64,000 bases of DNA, taken from assembly GCA_014281115.1 (NCBI GenBank), contig JACONQ010000017.1, positions 1,736,001 through 1,800,000 of the forward strand, given 5' to 3'. The translations under genes and the position numbers were made by a program. The notes under the pieces were generated by a model. That model did no database searches and had not been told where the DNA came from. It saw nothing but the letters and a program-made list of their open reading frames with translations. The DNA comes from Laburnicola sp. R22_1. Its lineage: Eukaryota > Ascomycota > Dothideomycetes > Pleosporales > Didymosphaeriaceae. Positions 33,192 through 45,010 of the stretch are shown one piece after another; the stretch's first letter is position 1; each line of letters starts with the position of its first letter.

Positions 33192-34348
33192 TTTTTCGCA
33201 CAGTTGGCTTGCCAAACACCTTTTTAAAACTTTTTTTTTAGTTTAAGATTAAAGTAAATTAAGATACAAGGTTATTATATACTATATACGGCACCTAATT
33301 CTAATTAAAGACTAACCTTAAATATCTAGTAATGCGATAATAGTTTAAACTTACTTGTACCCCCTAATATCTATAAGCTCCTAGTTCTAATATAAGGTTT
33401 ACTTATAGCGTATATAGTACACCTAGCTTATTACTACTATTATTATTAGTTATCTACGCTCGTGCACTAAATAAGCTAACTTAATAGTAATAATAGTAAT
33501 AATAGTTAGAAGAATCTTATAAATCTATATAATACTCTTACTACTATATCGCTTGTTAATAAACATCTTATTATTTTTCTTTTGCGTTTCCTACTAGATA
33601 ATTCTACTACTAATAAAAAGTAATTGCATTTACTAGAGTAGAAATATAGTTATGCTATTTTTTATATACTAGACTAGCTGCTAACCTAACTAGTATAGAA
33701 GAATAGCCTTATAAATAGTTAAGTATACCTATTTATTGTGCTAGATAAGCTTATAGATAAAATAGAACTCTAGTATAGTTACTTTAATAGCCGCTTTAAT
33801 AGTAGTAGCGTATATTTTTAGTATATACTTTTAGTAATAGTAAGTACTTCTTTAAAAATAATATTAATACCAAGAAAGATAGTAGGGCGTAGAGAGATAG
33901 TAGGAGATTTGTTAAGAATAACTTTAATATAGTAATAGAGTAATAGTATATCTAGTATATATTATTCTTATCCTATTACGTATAAGAAATATACCTATTA
34001 ATATATTAACTTGTGTTATTTATAATAATCTAGATAGCAGTTTATAACTTAGAGTAGTAGTTTATAACTTAGAATAGTAGAGAAGAGATAGCTTATAGTA
34101 ATATTAGCTGCGCTAAAGTCTTATCTCCCCTAAAGTTCTAAGTGGCCTCTTTGTAAAAGTTTTGCTCATAGGAGTAGCTCTACGCTAAGACCGCTAAGCT
34201 CGCTTAGTAGTTTAAACGCGCTTTTTTTTGTTATTACCTTTTTATGCCTTTTTTAATTACTAAGTAGGGGGCTCTGCTTTTTTTGTTATGTTATTTAAGA
34301 TAAAAGCCTTTGTCGTCCTACCTCTAGATAGATAAAATAACGCCACAT
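33192..34348 (-). mobile_element. Unit U, copy 1: GTGGCG-ended element with coding trace
   Basis: Runs from GGCTTGCCAAACACC to the CGCCACAT end at 34348 and is colinear with 39776-40908 and with the window-terminal 63402-64000. On the minus strand, reading from the GTGGCG end, all three copies contain a protein-like stretch (window-end copy: SPTIYLGINIIPKEVLIIA, then KKYTLKIRAIAANIVILEF) with TAG/TAA breaks. I do not recognise the protein. Its GTGGCG end contains GCTAAGCTCGCTTAGTAG, a near-palindrome. Confidence 0.5.
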
Positions 34349-34844
34349 AACTCTTTTAGTATAGATTAAACTAGTCTTTTAAGTATTATAGTTATTAATA
34401 TATTATAGACTTAGTTTTACTAATACTAGCAGTAGTATTACTTTAAGTAAAGGTTTTAGTAATAGAATTTTTTAAACTTACTTTAACTAGGCGTAAATAC
34501 CATAGTAGATATAAGTACTATAGAACTAGTTACTACCTATAATTTTTATATTTAATAAGTAATAATACTATAAGAAGAAATACTAGTATTATACTAGAAA
34601 CTTAGTATTTATAGCTACTAGTATAAACTACTAGTCTATATTTAATTATAATAAATATACTATAGAATTAAAGCTTAGTAATAAACTTAAAAATAATAAA
34701 TAGTGTAAAAGCTATTAAACTAGTAGTTAAAAGTACTAACTTTACTTATAATGCCTACATTTAGATAAAGTTAAGTATATTACTTCTATATATACGCGTT
34801 ATTATTATAGTATTTATAAGTATTACTCTTCTAGATAGAAGTAT
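34349..34844. other. RIP-mutated DNA, no recognisable gene
   Basis: AT-rich tract between unit U and repeat R4. Nothing recognised. Confidence 0.35.
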
Positions 34845-36030
34845 AAACTACCTCCACTTATTAGTTTTTAAGTGGCCCCACTACGTTTAATTACTACATT
34901 TTTTTATTATGTTACAGCGTCTATATAACGTTATATCACATACGTGCCAAGTCCTAGAGCGCGTCAAAGTTTTTCTAACGTCTCCTCCAGCTTCTAAGAC
35001 AACCTACAATAACAACACTCTACTTACTAACTTACCTACTACGTTACTAGATAATTAACATCTACCTTTTAACCTTTTACCACATTACTAGACAATTAAT
35101 AACTTAGAACCTTCGCCCCACTCCACCACCACAATATACAACAAATCGCGCGCGCGCTCCCCATTCCTAACACTAAATAGCACCTAGCTATCCCCTAACA
35201 ATAACTCTTTAACCTCTAGCACACTTTCCTAGCGTTAGCCTCACTCTACCTATTACCTATAGATGTCTCATAGTACAAGCGCGTATTCGTACATCCGCCA
35301 CATCTCTATTATCTATTCATAGAATCTATTAACATAACAGCCCTTTAGAATCTCTAGATTAAATGGCAGCGTCTTATAATTTATATATCTCTAATAACCT
35401 TTAGTAAATCTAGCCTATTGCTTTTTAAAATAGCTCTAGTTTGGTTTATCCATAATATGGCTAAGGACTAGACTACTAAAATAGCAGAAAGAGAGCTACA
35501 GGTCAAAATTCATAGTCCCTAGAATACCTAAGTATTCGCTAATATCGCAATAAGACAAACCGGCTGTAGTAATTTATTCGCCACACAACTTATATTGTAC
35601 CACTATACTATTAGCAATATTAGAAGGCGTTTAACTTTTGCAATACTAACCCTAGATGTTTTAGTTAGCGTTATCCTTATTATTGTCCTTCTTATTGTAT
35701 ATATATAGGCGCGTAACCGCCCGCCCCTATAGAAAGTACATTGTTTAGTTAAGGGAAGGCTATTGCGGATAGTAACCTCGAGGTCTTAGGTAACAATGTA
35801 CTCTGTGTGTAAGAGTAGATAAACACTTAATATATTTAGTTGCGGATTTTTATACTTCGTACACAGGCTGCGTTATATTCTTATCTTTAACTTTAACAAA
35901 TAGTCCTCGGCCTAACCTATCTCGCTACTTTACCTTTTTTAATACTTTTTTAGCACACCCATAGCTTTCTCTTACAGCATTATACCATACACCAAAAGGT
36001 CTATGATGTTTCTCTCCTAGATATTATAAG
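34845..36030 (-). pseudogene. Repeat R4, copy b: least-mutated copy of an unidentified protein relic
   Basis: Reading the minus strand from 36030 down, a frame with TAG breaks gives HHRPFGVWYNAVRESYG, then SATKYIKCLSTLTHRVHCY, then (about 35600-35300) SYCDISEYLGILGTMNFDL, CYFSSLVLSHIMDKPN, YINYKTLPFNLEILKGCY and EMWRMYEYALVL. The sequence is clearly protein-like and repeated at least three times in the window, so it is probably a transposon-encoded protein, but I cannot name the family. The 5' third keeps both CpA and TpG in places. About 34900-35400 keeps CpA but has lost TpG on the plus strand, a one-strand RIP pattern. Confidence 0.5.
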
Positions 36031-36066
36031 TATTTATTAAGTATTTATTAAGTATTTATTAAGTAT
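36029..36066. repeat. Short tandem repeat AAGTATTTATT, 3 units
   Basis: Three 12-bp units at the 5' border of R4 copy b. Confidence 0.85.
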
Positions 36067-36712
36067 TATAAGGTATACAAACTATATAGTAGTAGAAGCC
36101 TACCTTCTAAATAAAGAAACCTTTATTTAAAAGGACTTCTATCTAGTGTTAGAGGCTCTAGTATAGCTATTTAAGTAGAGAGATAGTACTTAATATCTAT
36201 ATAACTAGGGTTAATAGTAAGCTTTAGACTTTACCTAGACTAGAAATTTAAACTTAGATAAATAGCTATATATAAAGAGCAGCTTTTTAGTATAATAGTT
36301 AATAAACTCTAGTTTATTAGTTTATATATTTCAAATTTTAGTTAGTATATAATATAGTAAATAAACTAACTACTAAACGTATTTAAAAATTCTCTTATTG
36401 TTATTACTTTAGATAATATAAAGTTCCAGAAAGTTTTAGAAAGTCTTAGAAAGTTGTAGGCAAATAATAATAGGTAATAGTATAACTAAAGTCTATCTTA
36501 GTGTATCTTAAAATATTATATATAAATATTGGTCTAGCTATATAGTAATTTAGAAGTATAATGACTAAAGTAAAAATATAATATCTATATAGTAGTTAAC
36601 TACTAGTAAAATTAAGAGTAGTTATTTAACTAAAATTAATAGTTAAATTAATATTACTATTATAGCTATTATATATAACCTATACAAATTACTTAATATT
36701 ATTAAAGATCTT
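36067..36712. other. RIP-mutated DNA, no recognisable gene
   Basis: AT-rich tract between R4 and a 148-bp LTR-like sequence. Nothing recognised. Confidence 0.35.
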
Positions 36713-36860
36713 TGTTGTGTTAAGATTCTAACTAGGTCGAATCTACACTATACATAAAGAGGAGTAAAATAGAAGGCACTAAAACCTAGTACCTAGTATA
36801 TAGTAGTAGTAACAAAATATACACAAATTAATAATAATTTTATTATTAATATTTTATACA
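36713..36860 (+). repeat. LTR-like sequence 'C', copy 1
   Basis: 148 bp starting TGTTGTGTTAAGATTC and ending TTTTATACA (TG...CA), repeated at 63256-63400 with shared GGCACTAAAACCTAGTACC and AATAATAATTTTATTATTAA. No matching 5-bp flanks, so it may be the 5' LTR of a truncated element rather than a solo LTR. The following 36861-37411 has protein-like traces without an identifiable domain. Confidence 0.5.
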
Positions 36861-37420
36861 GCAGTATTATGAATAGTAGTTAATAAATAGTCTACTATCT
36901 AGTATAACTAAGTTCTATATTATCTCTTAACTAGTAGACTATTAGAAAGCTATAGTAGTTCTACGCGAAGTTACAACTATAGGAGTAGTATAAGTAATAG
37001 GACGCTTAACTATAGTTTAGTTATTACGCTTACAACCTAGCAGCTATAGTGTAACTATAGTTTGCTATACGTATAGCGTATAAAGTCTGCCTCTTATAAT
37101 ATTAGTAATGCCTAGTATACTAAATCTTTACCTTTAACTTACATAATACTAAGTCTTATAAATCTAAATATCTCTTTATTATATATAGTAACGTAACATC
37201 TTTCTAGCATTCTAAGATTGTGTTGTCTAATACCTATAGTTGGATAGCTGCTAGAGAATTTAAAATTAGTATAGATAACTAGCTAGATAATATTAGCAAT
37301 CTAGTCTACCTACTATAAGATAAGGTTTAAGAGGTAGAGCTGCTAGAGAACTAAATTAATAATAATTCTACTATCCTAGAGGTTATAATTAATAATCTAT
37401 CTAGGCTATATATAATCTTT

Positions 37421-38570
37421 GGTCGCATTATTTATTTAGTGTTAATTACCCTTTTTAACTCCCTTTTTTTTAATTTGAACCTGCGTAGGTTGGGATAAAA
37501 AGACCGCTCTAGTCTAGCGCCTAAAAATATAGTCTACTCCTAGTCTCCTCTACTAATATAATAATAGTTTATACATAAACTATACACTTGCCTCCTATTA
37601 TCTATAAGCGCTCTAAAGGCTATTAAATTTACTTAAAGCGTACACAGCAAACTAAGCTCTATTATTACTATTAGCGGCAATTGCACTATATTTATGCGTC
37701 GCTATATAGTATACTTATATAACGCGCTTACTATTTAACGCTATAACTATAACCATCTAGCGCATCTACGCAACGCTCTCCTTTTCTAGTAATTTATTAA
37801 TAAATATCTTCTTCTCTTTCCTCTTAAATTTACCCTCTATTACCGTCTTCCTAACTAGTAGTAATATAAAAAACTATAGTAGGAACTTTTTATACTTTTT
37901 ATACTTTAAGTTACTAATTTATTACTAGCCTAACTAGTATACTAGAACTACCTTATATAGGCTAAGGTATACCTTCTACTTTAACTTATTAATAATCTTT
38001 TAGATAGAGTAGTACTCTAGCGTAGATCTAGCAACTTTAAGCAGATAGATTATTAGAGCGTACTTTTACACGGTGTTAATAGCGGTATTGGTATTAAGAT
38101 TTAGAAAGACAGTAGAAAATAAAGCAATAGCAGTAGAAGTCTTTTTAAGGTTAACTTTAATATAAAAATAGAGTATTAGTGTATCTATAGTGTATAGGCT
38201 TCTATCTAGTATATATTGCTTATAAGTAGTATACAAACCTACTAATATAGCTATTACTTCTAGTAATATTTTTAGAAATAATAGTAGAGGAGATAATAGC
38301 TATAGCGTTATAGCGCTAGCGCTATTTTATACCTTTTCCCTACTCTAAACTATAGTATAGTAATATAGCCTTACCTATAGTTTTATATAGAGATTTTTTT
38401 AGTTAGAGTGGGCGCGCTAAGTCTACTAAGCTCGCTTAGCTTACTTATAACGCACTAACTTCTTTTTATTAACACCTTAAAATGCTTTTCTATATATATA
38501 ATAGAAGGAGAAATATCTACTATTATTATAATATTATTATTAAAAACCTCTTAGTTCTAATAAAAACTAT
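37421..38570. mobile_element. Repeat R2, copy 2, with 9-12-bp target duplication
   Basis: Begins GGTCGCATTATTTATTTAG and ends TAATAAAAAC(TAT). Flanked by ATAATCTTT at 37412-37420 and 38571-38579; the identity can be extended to 12 bp (TATATAATCTTT), so the exact end is uncertain. A duplication of 9-12 bp fits Mutator-like elements (usually 9-11 bp). No transposase is visible, so this would be a non-autonomous member. About 1.15 kb. Confidence 0.7.
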
Positions 38571-38672
38571 ATAATCTTTATATAACTCTAAATTCTTAAG
38601 TGCTAGGTTATCTTTTTATATAAAGACCTAGAAAGAGATATAGTAACCTTTATAAGAAAATAATAGCACCTT

Positions 38673-38946
38673 TATCCGTATACCGTATGGGCAAGGGTAT
38701 CTAAGGGTGTTAAGGTTTCAATATTGCCGCACGATGGCATCACGTGGGGATCACGTGATGCCCGTGCGCCGCAGGATCTTCTCCTTTCCATCCACACCCT
38801 CTCTAGAGATAAGCAAGTAACAACTAGATCTATTTGCCTTACTCTACCTACCCTCTATACGCTGTGTACACCGTACAATTCTCTCTCTTACTAATTAAAT
38901 GTGTAACCATTCTGTTTAATTAGCTAGCTATAGAGCCCATTTATCA
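38673..38946. mobile_element. Solo LTR, unmutated, with 5-bp target duplication ACCTT
   Basis: 274 bp starting TATCCGTATACCGTATGG and ending GCCCATTTATCA, flanked by ACCTT at 38668-38672 and 38947-38951. Retains CpA/TpG, including an inverted CATCACGTG...CACGTGATG motif. A RIP-mutated relative with internal sequence follows at 60755-61041, so the family also had full-length members here. The first dinucleotide is TA rather than TG in both copies. Confidence 0.88.
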
Positions 38947-38951
38947 ACCTT

Positions 38952-39649
38952 ACTATTATAATACTAGTAAGACTAGAGAATAGGCTAAGATATAGTAGTA
39001 GGCGTCTATTAGAGAAGAAGTAAATATTTTTTATATATTACTAGAGCGCGCGCGTAGCTATAGTAGGAGAAGCTTCTAGTAGTAGTTAAGATTATATAGG
39101 CACATAAAAATAATAAGAAGTAAAGAGAGTAGTAGTAGTAGAAGTATAAAGGAGATAGGCAGTAATAGTAAGGTTCTAGAGGGGCAGTATATAGCTCGCT
39201 AGTTGCGAGAGGAAATCTACTATAGAAGAGTAATAAAATAGTTAGATTAGTTACTATTATAATTATTATTATTATTATTGCTATAAAAATGTTATTAAAG
39301 AAATTATTAATTACGTAATATAGTAGTTAGTTAAACAACTAGCCCGAGATTATATAATATTATAAATTATCTCTAAGGAAGAGGTTACTTAATATTATAA
39401 AAACTATTCTTAATAGGTAAGTTAGCCTACTTAAACTCTACTATTATATAAATGTGCTATATATTAACCTAATTTATCTAGTCCTCTAGCGCTACTATAC
39501 TAGCTATACAAATATTATATAAGTTAAATATAGCTAGCCTTAATATAATACTTAAATTATATAGTTTTATATAGTAATTTTATAGCAGACTTAATATAAA
39601 AAAATATAGAGAGAGTATAGACTTACTAAATATATTCTTAATATAAGTA
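38952..39649. other. RIP-mutated DNA, no recognisable gene
   Basis: AT-rich tract right of the solo LTR. Nothing recognised. Confidence 0.35.
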
Positions 39650-39775
39650 TAATACCTCTTCTAGGCAGGAGTATAAACTGCCTCTACTTATTTAGTTTTT
39701 AGGTGGTCCTACTACATTTAATTTCTGCACTTTTTTATTATACTATAGCGCCTATATAATATTATATAATATAAT

Positions 39776-40908
39776 GGATCGGCTTACCAAATACCTTTTT
39801 TGACCTTTTTTTTTAGTTTACGGTTAAAGTAGATTAAGATAAAAGGTTATTATATACTATGTACAGCACCTAATTTTAATTAAAAACTAACCTTAAATAT
39901 CTAACAACGCAATAATAGTTTAAACTTTAAACTTACTTATACCTTACCTATACTTTATAAGCTTCTAACTTATATAAGGTTTACTTATAGCGTACATAGT
40001 ATACTTAACTTATTACTACTACTATTATTAGTTATCTGCGCTTACACACTAGATAAGCTAACTTAATAGTAATAATAGCTAGGAGGATCTTATAGATCTA
40101 TATAATGCTCTTGCCACACTAGAGCTTATTAATAAAGACCTTATTGTCCTCCTTTTGCATTCTCTATTAAAGTATTCTAGTACTAATAAGAAGTAATTAC
40201 ATCTACTAAAGTAGAAATGTAGTCTAGCTATTCTTTATAAACTAAATTAGCTACTAGCCTAACTAGTACATATAAATAGTGTTATAAATAGTTAAATATA
40301 CCTATCTATCGCGCTAGATAAGTATTTTATAGATAGAACAGAACTCTAGTATAGTTATATTAGTAGTAGTAGTGCGAATCTTTAGCGTATACTTTTTAGC
40401 GACAGTAAGTACTTTTTTAGGAACAACGTTAATGCCTAAATAGATAGTAGGGCTTAGAAAGATAGTGGGAACTTTATTAAGGATAATCTTAATATAGTAA
40501 TAGAGTAATAGTATATTTAGTATGTATTATCCTTATTTCACTTATAAGTATAGTAGTATATACCTATTAATATATTAACTTGTATTATTTATAATACTCT
40601 AGATAGTAGGTTTGTAATAATTAGGATAGTAAAGGAAGGATAGCTTATAGCGTTGCTGCGCTAAAGTTTTATTCCTCTTCTAAAGTTCTAACTATAGCCT
40701 TTTTATAAATTAACTTTGCATATAGGAGCTATGCGCACTAAGACTACTAAGCTCGCTTAGTAGTTTAAACGCGCTTTTTTTATAATTACTACCTTTTTAC
40801 GCTCTTTTTAGTTACTAAGCAGGGGGCTCTACTTTTTTTATTATATTATTTAAGATGAAAGCCTTTGTTGTGCTACCCCTAGGTAGTTAATATAACGCCA
40901 CACATATA
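39776..40908 (-). mobile_element. Unit U, copy 2, inserted in R4 copy c
   Basis: Colinear with 33192-34348; runs from GGCTTACCAAATACC to CGCCACAC. Both flanks are the same AT-only word (TATAATATTATATA), consistent with a target duplication but not proof because the target is low-complexity. Confidence 0.6.
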
Positions 40909-41059
40909 TAATATAATATTATATATAAGCACTAAGTCCTAGAACTAGAGCGCGTTAAAGTTTTTTTAATATCTTCCCCTAGCTTTTAAGATAACTAACC
41001 CTATAATAATAACACCTTACCTACCTGCCTATCTATTGCGTTACTAAATAATTAACACC

Positions 41060-41140
41060 TACCTTTTAACCTTTTACTTACCTTTTAACCTTTTACTTAC
41101 CTTTTAATCTTTTGCTTACCTTTTAACCTTTTGCCGCGTT
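41060..41140. repeat. 19-bp tandem repeat, about 4 units
   Basis: Unit CTTACCTTTTAACCTTTTA with small variation. R4 copy b has a single unit near 35050. Confidence 0.85.
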
Positions 41141-41667
41141 ACTAGATAATTAACTACTTAGAACTCCTAGATGCACGCGCTACCACTATTATAATATATA
41201 ATAAATTACGCATCCTCCTTACTTTTAATACTAAATAGTACTCTAACACTTCTAGGATTAGCCTTACTTTATTTATTATCTATAGAAGTTCTATAGTATA
41301 AGCGCGTATTTATATATCTGCTATATCTCTATTATCTATTTCTAGTAGAATATATTAGCATAATAACCCTCTAGGGCCTCTAGGTTAAATAGTAGCGTTT
41401 TATATTTTATATATCTCTAACATCCTTTAGTAAATCTAGCCTATTACTTTTTAATATAGCTAAGGACTAGGCTGCTATAATAGTAGAGAGAGAGCCATAG
41501 GTTAAAATCTATAGCCCCTAGAGCATTTAGGTATTTTCTAATACCGCAATAAGATAAACTAGCTATAGTAATCTATTTGCTATACAACTTATATTATGCT
41601 GCTATACTATTAGTAATATTAGAAGGCGTTTAACTTTTATAATACTAACCCTAGGTATTCTAGTTAG

Positions 41668-41912
41668 TATTATCCTTTTTATTATTATCCTTTTATTATT
41701 ATCCTTTTTATTATTATCCTTTTATTATTATCCTTTTATTATTATCCTTTTATTATTATCCTTTTTATTATTATCCTTTTTATTATTATCCTTTTTATTA
41801 TTATCCTTTTTTTATTATCCTTTTTATTATTATCCTTTTTATTATTATCCTTTTATTATTATCCTTTTTATTATTATCCTTTTATTATTATCCTTTTATT
41901 ATTGTCCTTTTT
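41668..41912. repeat. 14-15-bp minisatellite, about 16 units
   Basis: Unit ATTATTATCCTTTT(T) repeated with one-base length variation. The matching place in R4 copy b (about 35670-35695) has only two units, so this is a local expansion. Confidence 0.95.
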
Positions 41913-42330
41913 TAATATATATAGACGCGTAACTACCTACCTTATAGAAAGCGCGTTATTTAGTTAAGGAAAGGCTATTAGTATTTTAGCAAATAGTAAT
42001 CTTAAGGTCTTACGCAATAATATACTATGTGTATAAGAGTAAATAAATACTTAATATATCTAGTTGCGAGTTTTTATACTTCGTGCGTAGGCAGCTATAT
42101 TATATTATTATCTTTAACTTTAGCTTTAGTATTTATAGACTATAGTATACTATGATTAACTACTTTATTAGTATAAGGGGCCAATTTGTACGTGCTAATA
42201 AATAGTCCCTAGCCTAACCTATTTTTAAGCTTTACCTTTTTTACTATGTTTTTAGCATACCTATAGCTTTCTCTTATAGCGTTGTACTATATACTAGAAG
42301 GTCTGCGATATTTCTCTTCTAGATAAGTAT

Positions 42331-42641
42331 ATTACTAATATACTAAAATATTATATAAACTAGTCTATTAAAAATAAAATAAATATTATATATTAAGTTC
42401 TTATAGTTTCTAATATTTAACTTATATATATGGTTAAAATGCTTTAGTATTAAATTAATAGCTTTAAATACAAACTACTAACTCTACTCGTTACTCTATC
42501 CTAAATAATAGAATAGTCTACTATAACTTTAGTATATTAGTAGGGGAAAGGTTCTATTAGTAATATAATATCTCCTAACTATATTTAGTTTATCTAGCAC
42601 TAATAATAATAATAAGTAAGTTTACTAGGTAATATGTATGG
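42331..42641. other. RIP-mutated DNA, no recognisable gene
   Basis: AT-rich tract between R4 copy c and a GTGGCG-ended element. Nothing recognised. Confidence 0.35.
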
Positions 42642-43440
42642 CGTTATTTTATCTATCTAGGGGTAGGACAACAAAGGCTTTTATCTTAAATAACATAAAA
42701 AAGCACAGCCCCCTGCTTAGTAATTAAAAAGGACTAGGTAATATAGTATACTAATATTTTTATATTTAATTATATATTAAATAGTAAGGAATAGCTTAAC
42801 CTTTTATAGTTTTTTTTTGCGACTAAGGGGTTTCTAATAAAAATATTACAATAATAATAGTTATCCCTCCTCCTATTATTAACACAGAAAAGCGTTTTAA
42901 GGTAGTGTTAATAAGAAGAGATTAGCGCGTTGGCCAACCTCTTATAATATCTAATATATTATCTAAAAGGTAAAATTAGTAATAAAACTAGACTAAGCTA
43001 ATAAAGTAAAAGCTACTAAGCGCATCTTCTTTACTAAGTGTAAGAACTAATTTATAATAAGTAAGATACTAGTATTATTAAATACATTCTAGTAAATATC
43101 TAGACTTAAATCTACTTTTAAATACTTATACTATTGCATAATAGTATAGAATAATACTATAACTTATTTAAAAAGTTCTATATAATAAGTACTTTAGTTA
43201 GATAGTACTTTATATTATTCTAGGTCTTTATAGTCTAGCCTTAGTAAGATGTATTTATTAATATAATATAATATAATATATATAGTAAAAGATATTAGCC
43301 TTATAAAATTCAAATGTTTTGTAATTACCTTTTTACGCTCTTTTTAATTACTAAGCAGGGGTTTGCTTTTTTTGTCATATTATTTAAAATAAAAGCGTTT
43401 ATCGTTCTACTCCTAGGTAGATAATTTAATAATACATAAA
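42642..43440. mobile_element. GTGGCG-ended element of about 0.8 kb carrying an R2 fragment
   Basis: Left end ATGTATGGCGTTATTTTATC at about 42642 and degraded right end (GATAATTTAATAATACAT) at about 43440, with matching inner stretches (CCCCCTGCTTAGTAATTAAA; TTTAATTACTAAGCAGGGG). The interior 42815-42930 matches the right end of R2 in reverse orientation (TTGCGACTAAGGGGTTTCT). Confidence 0.55.
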
Positions 43441-43711
43441 ATTCTAATAGGTATAAATAATAGTATTAAGTAGGTTTATCTATATATAGAACCACTTTAG
43501 TATAGAATAGACCTACTAGTAATAATTATAGTTAAACTTACTGCACTATTACTTCTACTTAACTAACTATATTTATTATATAGTTAACTAATTAATATAT
43601 ATAAGGTATATCTACTTTATAAAGTCTAATAAATATTTATTATTATTTACTATAGTGCAAAGCCTTCGTTAATTAAAATAGATACTATTATATATCTATT
43701 ACGTGCCCTCT

Positions 43712-43828
43712 ATATGTTGTTAAATTAACTACCTAGGGGTAAAATAACAAAGGCTTTCATCTTAAATAACATAATAAAAAAGCAGAGCCCTCTGCTTAGT
43801 AATTAAAAAGAGCGTAAAAAAGGTACCC
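43712..43828 (+). repeat. GTGGCG-family terminal repeat (isolated end)
   Basis: ATGTTGTTAAATTAACTACC, then CTTTCATCTTAAATAAC and the CAGAGCCCTCTGCTTAG word. No facing partner is found before element A begins at 44328. The DNA at 43829-44322 is featureless AT-rich sequence. Confidence 0.6.
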
Positions 43829-44327
43829 TCTATAGTACTCTTATCTATACTAATTTTCTTAAACTACTAATATAGTATCTTTTTAGCTAGCAAATAATTA
43901 ATAGATAGAAATTTTAAAAAAGTAGTTAAGAATTTTATACTAAACACTATATTAATAAATATATAATATATAGAGTATATAGCCTTTGTAAGTATTTTAA
44001 TAGATACCTATACACTAATCTTATTATTTTTAGTATACCTAGTCTATTTAATATATTAGCTAGTTATAAAGAGACTAAGAAATTATATATATTAACTATT
44101 AAACTACCTATTAATATAGTATTATATATAGTTAAGGTAGTGTTAGTTATAAACTAATATATTGCCTTATATCTAGTATACGTATTGTGCTTTTAATTTA
44201 TAAAGTTAATATTATTATATATAATTATAGCACGCGGATTTTACCCGTGTATATATAACTATTTCTAGCCTATTATATTAGTTTAAGCTAACTAGGACTT
44301 TTTAAAACTTCTTAAAAATATTTAATT

Positions 44328-44614
44328 TATAATAGTACTTGCTGGCCTTCCTACTAAGCACGCCATATTACCTTTCTTTTACACCATATTTCCCCTATTT
44401 ACGCCTTTTACCTTCCTAAAGGCGCCTTTTCTAGTTAGTGTTAGCGTAGTAGTTAGCGTGGGCCTATGCCCTATACTGCCCTTTATATAAGAAAGGACCC
44501 CTTATATTCCTTTCTTGTCTACTATTTTAGAATAGTATTAATTTAACTAGCTTTTTTAACTATTTTTACTATTGCTAATAGGTTAGCCCTAGAAGGCTGT
44601 GTACCGCCCTTATA
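44328..44614 (+). repeat. 5' LTR of element A copy 2
   Basis: 287 bp, same length and ends as the LTR at 14576-14862. Confidence 0.9.
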
Positions 44615-44689
44615 TTATTCTAAAACTAACCTTTTTATTTAGCTGTGGACAGTAATATAATATCTACTCCTTCCTTAAAACGCTGCCTA

Positions 44690-45010
44690 TAGGCAGTTAA
44701 ATTAGTAGAAGTTTTACTTTATTAGTTACTAGTTATACTAGACAGTTATTATACTACAATAAGGTCTATAAGGCTGCTATTATAACTTTTTTACCTACTA
44801 TAAGTAAGTAAGAGTGTATTAGTTTGTTAGTTACTAGTTGTGCTAAATAGTTATTACACTACTCTAAGGTCTATTAAGAGAGACTACTATTATAACTTTT
44901 CTGCCTACTGTAAGTGAGTAAGAGTGTATTAGTTTGTTAGTTACTAGGAAGAATTCCTAGCGCTAGGAAGTTTATATTTTACTACTCTAAGGTCTATTAA
45001 GAGAGGCCAC
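44690..45010 (+). repeat. Leader tandem repeats of element A copy 2
   Basis: Three to four diverged units of about 100 bp with TTAGTTACTAGTTRTRCTA; homologous to 14965-15535. Confidence 0.75.

Larger units (their letters stand above)
39650..42330 (-). pseudogene. Repeat R4, copy c, split by unit U copy 2
   Basis: R4 sequence occupies 39650-39775 and about 40911-42330, colinear with 34845-36030 once 39776-40910 is removed. The coding trace is heavily RIP-mutated. Two private repeat expansions lie inside it: a 19-bp repeat at 41060-41140 and a long ATTATCCTTTTT array at 41668-41912. Confidence 0.6.
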
